Positions 1 through 5,683 of a stretch of 5,683 nucleotides of DNA are shown here, piece after piece. The notes beneath the pieces were generated by a model. That model was not told the origin of the DNA and did no database searches. It worked only from the letters and a program-made list of their open reading frames with translations. This DNA comes from an uncultured Eubacteriales bacterium (GTDB taxonomy: Bacteria > Bacillota > Clostridia > Lachnospirales > Anaerotignaceae): contig URLB01000123.1 of assembly GCA_900548595.1 (NCBI GenBank), positions 1-5,683 of the forward strand, written 5' to 3'. The translations under genes were made by a program, and so were the position numbers. The number at the start of each line of letters is the position of its first letter. Positions within the stretch are counted from its first letter, which is position 1.

Positions 1-761
1 GGCAAGCTACGAAACTGGCGGATTATATTATGGCGGAAAGAAAAAGCTACACAGCGGAAATAACATTCGGCGCGGAAACAACAACGCAGGACGCTTCGGG
101 AGATATTATTAAAGAATACGAGTATACATTTGATGAAAATCGACTTAGAGAAGTTATAGACACCTTTAAGGGCGAGCAAACGCAGGTGCCCCCGATGTAT
201 TCGGCAATAAAAATAAACGGAAAAAAACTCTATGAAATTGCCAGAGAAGGCAGAGAAATAGAAAGAAAAGCAAGAAAAATAACCGTTTATGACATAAGAA
301 TTGCGGAAATAAACCCTCTGAATAAGGTTATAATAGAAATTGCCTGCTCAAAAGGAACATATATAAGGTCGCTTTGCAGTGATATAGGTAATAAACTCGG
401 CTGGGGAGCGTTTATGTCATCGCTGACAAGAACGGCAAGCGGCAAGTTCAAACTGAACGAAGCTGTAAAGCTGGACGAGCTTAAAAATGCCGCCGAGAGA
501 GGCGAAGCGGAAAAATTTATTATACCACCAGATGATGTGTTAAGCGGATATAAGAGGGTTACCGTAAGCGAAAAAGCCGATAAATACCTCTATAACGGCG
601 GAAAAATATACGGCGGTTATCTGAAATATGATAAAAAGCCGAGCGATAACGAGATTGTATTGGGATACGACGCAACAGGCAGATTGGTCGGCATTTACTT
701 ATATAAGTTTGACGAGGAGAAAAAAACTTATTTTATAAAACCCGTCAGACTTATGTTGTAA
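1..761 (+). CDS. truB: tRNA pseudouridine(55) synthase TruB, 5'-truncated by window edge
   Basis: TruB converts U55 to pseudouridine in the T-loop of tRNAs in the cytoplasm. The frame is open from base 3 (bases 1-2 are the end of a split codon) and begins QATKLADYIM, which matches the ATKL segment that follows the active site in this family. The Met codon at 30 is therefore internal and is not the start. About 252 residues are present. Roughly 50 N-terminal residues are missing, including the catalytic-Asp motif (GxLDPxAxG type), so activity cannot be judged here. Recognisable family blocks are PPMYSAIKINGKKLYEIARE (about 189-245), CSKGTYIRSLCSDIG (345-389) and GAFMSSLTRTASG (405-443). The last ~90 residues correspond to the PUA-like RNA-binding tail. 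The stop codon overlaps the ribosome-binding site of ribF, so the two genes are almost certainly co-transcribed and translationally close. Identity is confident from the motifs and the neighbours. Confidence 0.95.
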   Translation, partial: QATKLADYIMAERKSYTAEITFGAETTTQDASGDIIKEYEYTFDENRLREVIDTFKGEQTQVPPMYSAIKINGKKLYEIAREGREIERKARKITVYDIRIAEINPLNKVIIEIACSKGTYIRSLCSDIGNKLGWGAFMSSLTRTASGKFKLNEAVKLDELKNAAERGEAEKFIIPPDDVLSGYKRVTVSEKADKYLYNGGKIYGGYLKYDKKPSDNEIVLGYDATGRLVGIYLYKFDEEKKTYFIKPVRLML

Positions 762-773
762 GGAGATTCTGAA

Positions 774-1751
774 ATGGAACATATAACAAACGGCAAAATT
801 GAACAAGATTGTCCTACGGCTGTAACTCTCGGTAATTTTGACGGAGTACATATGGGACATAGAAAGCTAATAGAGACTGCTAAGGAATACGCCGAAAAGG
901 AAAATTTGAAATCTGTTGTATTTACTTTTAAGCCTCACCCTATGTTTATTTTCGGAAATAGGGAAAACAATGCGCTTATTATGTCTCCCGATGAGAAAAA
1001 GATAGCGGTTGAGAAAATGGGTGTCGATACATATATAGAATACCCGTTTGACAGAGAGTTTGCTTCGATGTCTCCGGAGGACTTTGCCATAAAAATAGTT
1101 TTTGAAAAGCTTAAGTGCAAAGTTCTTGTTGTCGGATATGATTATCGTTTCGGTAAAATGAATAAAGGCGATTACAAACTGCTTGAAAGCCTGGGAAAAC
1201 AGTACGGGGTTAGAACTGTATTTATACCGAACGTAATATATGAGGGCGAACGCGTCAGCAGTACAAGGATACGAGACAGACTTGTTAATAAAGACGTAGA
1301 CGGTGCAAATCGTATGTTGACACAGCCGTATTATATATACGGACATGTTGCGGAGGGAAAGAAGCTGGGCAGACAGCTGGGATTTCCCACTGTTAATATA
1401 CTTGCCCACGAAGATAAGCTTTTTCCTCCGAACGGAGTATATGCGACAGCTACGGTATACGAAGGAAAATTATACTACGGCATGACAAACGTAGGATATA
1501 ATCCGACTGTAAACGGTAAGAGAAAAACTGTCGAAACAAATCTTTTTGATTTTGATAAAGTAATATACGGAGAACCTATTTTGACGTTTTTCTTCAAATG
1601 GCTGAGAGACGAGAACAAGTTTGAAAGCGTTGAAGCGCTTAGGCAACAGCTTACAAGAGACATAGTGAACGCAAAAGAATATTTTCTTTCGGAAGAATAT
1701 AAATATTGGAAAGAAAATTTTGAAAGCGAATATAAAACAGTTGAAAAGTAA
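774..1751 (+). CDS. ribF: Bifunctional riboflavin kinase / FMN adenylyltransferase (FAD synthetase) RibF
   Basis: RibF phosphorylates riboflavin to FMN and then adenylates FMN to FAD in the cytosol. The 325 residues fit the usual bacterial length (about 305-330). The N-terminal nucleotidyltransferase domain shows GNFDGVHMGH (20-29, HxGH ATP-binding), FKPHP (52-56), GYDYRFG (121-127) and VSSTRIR (161-167). The C-terminal riboflavin kinase domain shows GRQLGFPTVN (199-208), PPNGVYA (218-224), NVGYNPT (239-245) and VETNLFDF (253-260). E254 is the expected catalytic Glu, and the residue two places later is Asn where His is common in the family. The ATG at 774 has AAGGAG at 760-765, eight bases upstream, overlapping the truB stop. 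Only 12 bases separate it from truB, so operon expression is inferred. No FMN riboswitch-like leader is present, as expected for a gene inside this cluster. Its last codons carry the -35 element of the rpsO promoter. Confidence 0.97.
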   Translation: MEHITNGKIEQDCPTAVTLGNFDGVHMGHRKLIETAKEYAEKENLKSVVFTFKPHPMFIFGNRENNALIMSPDEKKIAVEKMGVDTYIEYPFDREFASMSPEDFAIKIVFEKLKCKVLVVGYDYRFGKMNKGDYKLLESLGKQYGVRTVFIPNVIYEGERVSSTRIRDRLVNKDVDGANRMLTQPYYIYGHVAEGKKLGRQLGFPTVNILAHEDKLFPPNGVYATATVYEGKLYYGMTNVGYNPTVNGKRKTVETNLFDFDKVIYGEPILTFFFKWLRDENKFESVEALRQQLTRDIVNAKEYFLSEEYKYWKENFESEYKTVEK

Positions 1752-1769
1752 AATTATATATGATATACT
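1741..1769 (+). promoter_or_regulatory. Sigma-A-type promoter for rpsO
   Basis: TTGAAA at 1741-1746 and TATACT at 1764-1769 are separated by exactly 17 bases, five of six matches to consensus in each box. The -35 box lies in the last codons of ribF. Transcription would start near 1775-1777, giving an rpsO leader of about 85 nt. No terminator separates ribF from rpsO, so read-through from the upstream operon probably adds to this promoter. The boxes are read directly; activity is inferred. Confidence 0.75.
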
Positions 1770-1775
1770 TCAATA

Positions 1776-1846
1776 GTTGATAAACCCGGGTTCAGCGGAC
1801 GGACTCTCCAACCGCGGCTTAGCTTAGGGCGATAATTAATATTTTT
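1776..1846 (+). promoter_or_regulatory. Structured rpsO 5' leader, candidate S15 autoregulatory RNA
   Basis: This GC-richer block sits in AT-rich surroundings between the predicted start site and the rpsO ribosome-binding site (AGGAGG 1847-1852). A possible fold reads as follows. P1 pairs 1776-1781 with 1835-1840 (two G-U). P2 pairs CCC 1785-1787 with GGG 1827-1829. P3 pairs GCGG 1795-1798 with CCGC 1812-1815 and is continued by GGA 1801-1803 with TCC 1807-1809. P4 is a minimal hairpin, GGC 1816-1818 with GCT 1822-1824. Together these would make a three-way junction, the type of site S15 recognises on 16S rRNA. An alternative pairing, GGTT 1789-1792 with AACC 1810-1813, excludes P3 and could provide a switch. 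Autoregulation by S15 binding its own leader is established in several bacteria with differing RNA folds; assigning it here is inference from position and structure. Confidence 0.6.
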
Positions 1847-1860
1847 AGGAGGATTTTTAA

Positions 1861-2127
1861 ATGAAAGCAACAATCAACAAACAGGAAATTATTGAAAAAT
1901 ACGGCAGAACACCCAACGATACAGGTTCACCTGAGGTTCAGATTGCCCTTTTAACAGCAAGAATCGAACTTCTTACAGAGCACCTTAAAGAGCATAAGAA
2001 AGACCATCATTCAAGAAGAGGTCTTTTAAAGATGGTTGGTCAGAGAAGAGGCTTATTAGGCTACCTTAAAGATAAGGATATCGAGAGATACCGTGCTATA
2101 ATCAGCGAGTTAGGCTTAAGAAAGTAA
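1861..2127 (+). CDS. rpsO: 30S ribosomal protein S15
   Basis: S15 is a primary binder of the central domain of 16S rRNA (helices 20-22 junction), nucleates assembly of the small-subunit platform and contributes to an intersubunit bridge. The 88 residues match the family length exactly. The hallmark block runs from LTARIELLTEHL (31-42) through HKKDHHSRRGLL (45-56) to QRRGLLGYL (61-69). The RNA-contacting residues H41, D48 and S51 are all present. The ATG at 1861 has a near-perfect AGGAGG (1847-1852) eight bases upstream. It has its own promoter and structured leader, and it is followed by an intrinsic terminator at 2221-2254. It therefore probably makes a short monocistronic mRNA in addition to longer transcripts that continue into pnp. 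Confidence 0.99.
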   Translation: MKATINKQEIIEKYGRTPNDTGSPEVQIALLTARIELLTEHLKEHKKDHHSRRGLLKMVGQRRGLLGYLKDKDIERYRAIISELGLRK

Positions 2128-2129
2128 TT

Positions 2130-2168
2130 AATCTCTTTTCAAAAATAATGAGAGAGATTTCTCTCTTA
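2130..2168 (+). repeat. Overlapping, mutually exclusive CT/AG hairpins after rpsO
   Basis: Three alternating segments follow the rpsO stop: AATCTCT (2130-2136), TGAGAGAGATT (2149-2159) and CTCTCTTA (2161-2168). The middle segment can pair with the first (AATCTCT with AGAGATT 2153-2159, 7 bp) or with the third (2149-2156 with 2161-2168, 8 bp including one G-U, loop ATTT). It cannot pair with both. Neither hairpin has a clean U-run after it, so neither is a terminator by itself. They may protect the rpsO mRNA 3' end or form an attenuator-like pair; that role is inference. A further small hairpin lies just downstream (TGCGC 2186-2190 with GCGCA 2197-2201). Confidence 0.55.
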
Positions 2169-2220
2169 AAGTACAGGTTTTGCCTTGCGCTGCGACGCGC
2201 ATACACAAAATAGAAAAATC

Positions 2221-2254
2221 CGGGCATACGGCTTTCCTGTATGCCCGTTTTTTT
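2221..2254 (+). terminator. Rho-independent terminator of rpsO
   Basis: A perfect 9-bp stem pairs CGGGCATAC (2221-2229) with GTATGCCCG (2239-2247) around a 9-base loop, followed by seven T residues (2248-2254). This is a textbook intrinsic terminator. An A-run at 2214-2218 precedes it, so it might also work weakly in the other direction. It probably limits transcription from rpsO into pnp, leaving partial read-through. Confidence 0.93.
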
Positions 2255-2269
2255 ATAAAGAAGAAGGTC

Positions 2270-2362
2270 GCTCACATAAATAATGACACCATAGAAATAC
2301 TGCCGCGCAGTCGACGGTTTTTCTATGGTGTTATGGACTAACACAGGTTTGTTTATGTGAGC
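2270..2362 (+). repeat. Long imperfect palindrome in the pnp upstream region
   Basis: The outer arms GCTCACATAAA (2270-2280) and TTTATGTGAGC (2352-2362) are perfect 11-bp complements. Inside them, ACACCATAGAAA (2286-2297) and TTTCTATGGTGT (2320-2331) form a perfect 12-bp stem. That stem can extend to 15 bp (2283-2297 with 2320-2334, one G-U). The apex holds ACTGC/GCAGT (2299-2303 with 2307-2311). About 17 bases on the 3' side (2335-2351) are left as an asymmetric bulge. As RNA this would be one long hairpin ending about 60 bases before the pnp start. It lacks a U-run and has no obvious flanking target duplication. It may be an RNase III-type processing stem for pnp autoregulation or an inserted palindromic element; both are inference. 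No convincing separate pnp promoter was found nearby. Confidence 0.8.
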
Positions 2363-2421
2363 TGCATAAAAAACGTTACACGTTATCTTCGGAAAAATAT
2401 AAAATTAAAGGAGAAAGATTT

Positions 2422-4533
2422 ATGTACAGAACATACTCTATGGAGCTTGCCGGTCGTGAATTGAAAGTGGAAATAGGCAGAGTTGCCGAACAGGCTAACG
2501 GCGCAGCCCTTGTATATTACGGCGATACGGTGGTTCTTGTAACGGCTACTGCTTCGGAAAAACCGAGAGACGGAATTGATTTCTTCCCTCTTTCAATCGA
2601 CTATGAGGAAAGACTTTATTCAGTAGGAAAAATCCCCGGAGGATTTATAAAAAGAGAAGGAAGACCAAGCGAAAAAGCTATACTTACTTCAAGATGTATA
2701 GACAGACCTCTTCGTCCTCTTTTCCCTAAAGATTACAGAAACGATGTCGCTATAGTTGCAACGGTTATGTCGGTTGACCAGGACTGCTCTCCCGAGATAG
2801 CGGCAATGATCGGTTCGTCAATAGCTCTCATTATTTCCGACATTCCTTTTGTAGATACAATGTCTTCGGTATCAATCGGATATTGCGACGGACAGCTTGT
2901 TGTTAACCCTAACGCAGAGCAGAGAGAAAACAGCAGACTTAACCTTACTGTATCTTCAACAAAAGATAAGGTAATGATGATTGAAGCAGGAGCGGACGAA
3001 ATACCCGACGATCTTATGCTTGAGGCAATAAAGCTTGCGCATAAAGTAAACGGCGAGGTTATTGACTTCATTAATAAAATACATGAGACTGAGTACAAAC
3101 CTCTTCAGAACTATACAGAGCATGTCATACCTGAAGATGTTTATAAACTTATTTCCGAATTTATTACAGATGAGGCAATGGAAACAGCTGTTTACAAGGA
3201 ACTTAAACAGGATAGAGACGCAGCAATAAGAGAAATTACGGACAAAGTAAATGAAGAACTTACAGACGCTATAGCGGTACTTGTCGATGAGGAAACAGAT
3301 ATACCCGCTCTTGTTGACGAGACGATATATAAGTTTGAAAAAATGACTGTAAGAAGAATGATACTCAGAGAGCATAAACGTCCAGATGGACGTGGTCTCG
3401 AAGAGATAAGACCTCTTTCAGCAGATGTTGATATTCTTCCCAGAACTCATGGTTCAGCTCTTTTCAAGAGAGGACAGACACAGGCTCTTACTGTAACAAC
3501 CCTCGGAGCAATGAGTGAAATACAGAGACTTGACGGACTTGATGCGTCTGAAATATCAAAGAGATATATACATCACTATAATATGCCTGGATATTCGACA
3601 GGCGAAGCAAAAACGTCAAGAGGACCCGGAAGACGTGAAATAGGACACGGAGCTCTTGCTGAAAAGGCGCTTCTTCCCGTTATCCCCAGCGAAGAGGAAT
3701 TCCCTTACGCAATAAGACTTGTTTCCGATATTTTAAGCTCTAACGGTTCTACATCACAGGCAAGTATTTGCGGAAGCACACTTTCACTTATGGCTGCCGG
3801 CGTACCTATCAAACGTCCCGTTGCGGGTATTTCCGTAGGACTTGTTACAGGCGATAATGATGATGATTTTGTAATGCTTACCGACATTCAGGGACTTGAG
3901 GACTTCTTCGGAGACATGGACTTTAAGGTAGCAGGTACAAAAGAAGGTATCACAGCTATACAGATGGATATGAAGATCCACGGACTTACATTTAAGATTA
4001 TCGAAGAGGCTCTTGCACAGACACACAGAGCAAGAAATTATATACTTGATGAAGTTATGCTTAAATGCATACCAGAACCGAGAAAAGAATTATCACCTTA
4101 TGCGCCTAAGATGGCAAGCATGACAATTGATGTTGAAAAAATTGCCGAAGTAATAGGTGCAAGAGGAAAGGTAATAAAGAAGATTATCGAAGAAAGCCAG
4201 TGTGAAATAGATACGGAAGATGATGGCAGAATATTCATCAAGGGAACGGATACAGCCAATATTCAGAAAGCAATTGACATGATTAACCTTATCGTGCTTG
4301 ATCCCGAACCAGGAAAGACATATAACGGCACTGTAACAAGACTTATGACATTCGGAGCATTTGTTGAAATCGCGCCGGGCAAAGAAGGACTTGTCCATAT
4401 TTCAAAACTTGCCGAAAAGAGAACGGCAAAAGTTGAGGACGTTGTAAACGTGGGAGATAAAGTAAGAGTAAAACTTCTTGAGATTGACGACCACGGTAGA
4501 CTTAATTTCTCAATAAAAGACGCTGATAAATAA
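2422..4533 (+). CDS. pnp: Polyribonucleotide nucleotidyltransferase (PNPase)
   Basis: PNPase degrades RNA 3' to 5' by phosphorolysis, releasing nucleoside diphosphates, and can also add 3' tails. It acts as a cytosolic homotrimer in mRNA turnover. The 703 residues match the full family length. In order, there is a first RNase PH-like domain (about 1-230, with GKIPGGFIKREGRP at 69-82 lining the RNA channel), a helical linker (about 240-310) and a second RNase PH-like domain from HKRPDGRG (318-325). A KH domain follows with GARG (579-582) as its GxxG loop, and an S1 domain begins near 631 (FGAFVEI 644-650). Phosphate-binding SSNGSTS is at 439-445. The catalytic residues D494, D500 and K502 correspond to E. 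coli D486, D492 and K494. AAAGGAG (2407-2413) lies eight bases before the ATG. The gene follows rpsO, as in most bacteria, and ends at its own terminator. Nothing is missing or unusual in the protein. Confidence 0.99.
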   Translation: MYRTYSMELAGRELKVEIGRVAEQANGAALVYYGDTVVLVTATASEKPRDGIDFFPLSIDYEERLYSVGKIPGGFIKREGRPSEKAILTSRCIDRPLRPLFPKDYRNDVAIVATVMSVDQDCSPEIAAMIGSSIALIISDIPFVDTMSSVSIGYCDGQLVVNPNAEQRENSRLNLTVSSTKDKVMMIEAGADEIPDDLMLEAIKLAHKVNGEVIDFINKIHETEYKPLQNYTEHVIPEDVYKLISEFITDEAMETAVYKELKQDRDAAIREITDKVNEELTDAIAVLVDEETDIPALVDETIYKFEKMTVRRMILREHKRPDGRGLEEIRPLSADVDILPRTHGSALFKRGQTQALTVTTLGAMSEIQRLDGLDASEISKRYIHHYNMPGYSTGEAKTSRGPGRREIGHGALAEKALLPVIPSEEEFPYAIRLVSDILSSNGSTSQASICGSTLSLMAAGVPIKRPVAGISVGLVTGDNDDDFVMLTDIQGLEDFFGDMDFKVAGTKEGITAIQMDMKIHGLTFKIIEEALAQTHRARNYILDEVMLKCIPEPRKELSPYAPKMASMTIDVEKIAEVIGARGKVIKKIIEESQCEIDTEDDGRIFIKGTDTANIQKAIDMINLIVLDPEPGKTYNGTVTRLMTFGAFVEIAPGKEGLVHISKLAEKRTAKVEDVVNVGDKVRVKLLEIDDHGRLNFSIKDADK

Positions 4534-4545
4534 AATAATTAATCT

Positions 4546-4574
4546 AAAGAGGAGGTCAAGGACTTCCTCTTTTT
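4546..4574 (+). terminator. Rho-independent terminator of pnp
   Basis: A 12-bp stem pairs 4546-4557 with 4561-4572 (one G-U, three-base loop AAG), and the T-run covers 4570-4574. It begins 12 bases after the pnp stop. The left arm contains AGGAGG-like bases, but no reading frame follows, so this is stem sequence and not a ribosome-binding site. It marks the 3' end of the translation/RNA cluster. Confidence 0.92.
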
Positions 4575-4668
4575 ATGCTTATGTACATCTAAAAATATAG
4601 TAATTAATTCTTAATTTTTAATATTCCGAGATAAAAAAATTATAGCCTTATTTTTATGTAAGCATAAA
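4572..4668 (+). repeat. Spaced inverted repeat in AT-rich spacer
   Basis: TTTATGCTTA (4572-4581) and TAAGCATAAA (4659-4668) are exact 10-bp complements 77 bases apart. The match can extend inward by four more pairs with two G-U wobbles (to 4585 and 4655). The left arm shares bases with the T-run of the pnp terminator. The interior is very AT-rich and non-coding. In sequence this AT-rich a chance match is possible, so significance is low. Confidence 0.35.
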
Positions 4669-4936
4669 TAGCATAGACAAGAAAAATAAGTTGAAGAACT
4701 AAGTAAAATATTTTGACAGATAATACAATCTTTGCGATAATTATTCTCAAACGCTTATTAGTTAGAAGTATCCATATAAATGCTTTTTATAATATCCGTA
4801 TATAAGAAGTTAGTTAAAAAAGATATTTTTATGTGAAAATCCTAAATAACAGTAAATATAATATACGGTTTTGGTTTTGATATGGCTGGAATGATTGGCT
4901 GTGAATAAAGAAATAAATAGGAAACGGGAGAATGAT
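4575..4936 (+). other. AT-rich intergenic region between pnp terminator and MATE gene
   Basis: About 360 bases with no convincing gene on either strand. It holds the spaced inverted repeat noted above and a strong promoter at 4713-4741. A ~190-nt untranslated leader then runs up to the MATE start. Within the leader, CCGTATAT (4796-4803) is exactly complementary to ATATACGG (4861-4868), which could close a long AU-rich stem-loop. AAAAA/TTTTT pairs occur inside it near 4816-4830. A ribosome-binding site, GGGAG (4926-4930), lies near the end. I recognise no riboswitch class and no tRNA. Confidence 0.6.
4713..4741 (+). promoter_or_regulatory. Near-consensus sigma-A promoter for the MATE gene
   Basis: A perfect TTGACA (4713-4718) is followed after exactly 17 bases by GATAAT (4736-4741), five of six matches to TATAAT. 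The predicted start site is near 4748, about 190 bases before the MATE start codon. The boxes are clear; use by the MATE gene is inferred from orientation and the absence of any intervening terminator or gene. Confidence 0.8.
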
Positions 4937-5683
4937 ATGGAACAAAAAGATTTAACAAGAGGGCCCATATTTAAAACAATGTGTATGTTTGCCCTACCGA
5001 TGATATTGGGCAATATTCTTCAACAGTGCTATAATGTTGTGGACACATGGGTTGTCGGAAAATTTGTCGGTTCAGACGCTCTTGCCGCTGTAGGATCGGC
5101 TTTTGCACTTATGACCTTTCTGACATCTATAATATTGGGACTTTGCATGGGAAGCGGCGTAGTATTTTCTATGTGCTTTGGGAAAAAAGATGAAAAACGG
5201 TTGAAAGAAAGTATATGCGCTTCGTTTTTCCTTGCGGCAGCCATAGCTGTTGCTTTAACGGCAGGATCTATATTAAGTGTTGATTTTATAATAAATTGGA
5301 TGAATATACCGCAGCAGATACAGTATATAACGAGGATATATATGGTCATTGTATTCAGCGGTATACCGGCTATATTTTTATATAACTTCTTTTCGGCTTA
5401 CTTGAAGGCTGTGGGAAATTCAGTTACGCCTCTTGTTTTTTTGGGGATTTCTACTGTGCTTAATATAATTTTGGATTTGCTGTTTGTAGCGGTTTTTAAC
5501 AGAGGCGCCGCAGGAGCTGCTGAGGCAACGATAATTGCTCAATATATATCCGGAATAGGAATAGGTATATATGTTGTTGCTAAAAATAAAGCGATAAGAA
5601 CAGCTTTTAAGGAATATAAAATAAGCATTTTTAATCTAAAGGAGATTGCCGAATATTCGATTCTTACGTGTATGCAGCAGTCG
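4937..5683 (+). CDS. MATE-family efflux transporter, N-terminal half (3' cut by window end)
   Basis: MATE proteins are inner-membrane antiporters that export drugs or other organic compounds in exchange for Na+ or H+. The frame is open from the ATG at 4937 to the last base (249 residues). Family members are usually about 440-460 residues, so roughly 200 are missing beyond the window. The N-terminus fits the family: a short charged start, FALPMILGNILQQCYNVVDT (18-37) as the first membrane helix, then GSDALAAVG (45-53). Further hydrophobic helices lie at about 54-78, 92-115, 132-155, 163-187 and 190-214, making six segments, the usual N-lobe. GGGAG (4926-4930) lies six bases upstream. A GTG at 4901 is in frame but has a poorer ribosome-binding site. 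The gene has its own promoter and sits after the pnp terminator, so it is not part of that operon. The substrate cannot be told; subgroup (MepA/DinF-like) is a guess. Confidence 0.9.
   Translation, partial: MEQKDLTRGPIFKTMCMFALPMILGNILQQCYNVVDTWVVGKFVGSDALAAVGSAFALMTFLTSIILGLCMGSGVVFSMCFGKKDEKRLKESICASFFLAAAIAVALTAGSILSVDFIINWMNIPQQIQYITRIYMVIVFSGIPAIFLYNFFSAYLKAVGNSVTPLVFLGISTVLNIILDLLFVAVFNRGAAGAAEATIIAQYISGIGIGIYVVAKNKAIRTAFKEYKISIFNLKEIAEYSILTCMQQS

Noticed and set aside
30..32. ATG at 30 as a truB start codon
   Set aside because: The same frame is open to the window edge and encodes the conserved ATKL segment before this Met, so it is an internal codon of a truncated gene.
867..1409. 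180-codon open frame on the minus strand inside ribF
   Set aside because: It lies wholly within a clear ribF gene, and its product is low-complexity, rich in Tyr, Phe, Ser and Lys, with no recognisable family. It is a shadow of the real gene.
2102..2344. 80-codon minus-strand frame across the rpsO-pnp spacer
   Set aside because: It runs through the rpsO terminator and the long palindrome, has no convincing ribosome-binding site, and its product resembles nothing I know. The non-coding reading explains the sequence better.
2375..2403. Possible pnp promoter: GTTACA, 17 bases, TATAAA
   Set aside because: Spacing and boxes look fair, but the implied start site (about 2410) would fall inside the pnp ribosome-binding site AAAGGAG (2407-2413), leaving an mRNA without it.
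2956..3375. 139-codon minus-strand frame inside pnp (and several shorter ones)
   Set aside because: All are antisense to an intact, highly conserved pnp, and the translated sequences are rich in Phe, Tyr, Cys and Ile as expected of antisense shadows.
4882..4908. Eight-residue upstream frame (MAGMIGCE) ending 28 bases before the MATE start
   Set aside because: There is no good ribosome-binding site before it, and a frame this short is expected by chance. It would be worth revisiting only if conserved in orthologous leaders.
5029..5349. 106-codon minus-strand frame opposite the MATE gene
   Set aside because: The plus-strand frame encodes a clear MATE N-terminal half with regular membrane helices. 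The antisense product has no family features.

Overview
The window looks like chromosomal DNA of a low-GC Firmicute, most likely a member of the Clostridia. Three things point there: the gene order truB-ribF-rpsO-pnp on one strand, heavy use of ATA and AGA codons with AT-rich spacers, and strong AGGAGG-type ribosome-binding sites with sigma-A-like promoters. The genus cannot be fixed from the sequence.

Layout, all on the + strand. Bases 1-761 are the 3' part of truB (tRNA pseudouridine-55 synthase), whose catalytic-Asp region lies before the window. Twelve bases later comes a complete ribF (774-1751, FAD/FMN synthesis). A well-formed promoter (1741-1769) overlaps the end of ribF. It drives a short, highly structured leader (about 1776-1846) ahead of rpsO (1861-2127, ribosomal protein S15). 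The leader is a candidate S15 autoregulatory element. After rpsO lie a pair of mutually exclusive CT/AG hairpins, a small GC hairpin and a strong intrinsic terminator (2221-2254). A long imperfect palindrome (2270-2362) follows in what is probably the 5' leader of pnp. The complete pnp gene (2422-4533, polynucleotide phosphorylase) ends at a 12-bp terminator hairpin (4546-4574). The next ~360 bases are AT-rich and non-coding. They hold a long-range inverted repeat and a near-consensus promoter (4713-4741), which opens a ~190-nt leader for a MATE-family multidrug/cation antiporter gene (4937 to the window end, 3' truncated).

The first four genes are the tail of the conserved translation/RNA cluster that usually runs nusA-infB-rbfA-nrnA-truB-ribF-rpsO-pnp. 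They cover tRNA modification, flavin cofactor synthesis, the small ribosomal subunit and RNA decay. rpsO and pnp appear partly uncoupled from the upstream genes by the internal promoter and the terminator. The MATE gene is a separate transcription unit unrelated to the cluster.

The proteins are ordinary members of known families, and I see no new multi-gene system. The parts worth a second look are the non-coding elements: the rpsO leader, the rpsO-pnp palindrome and the long MATE leader.
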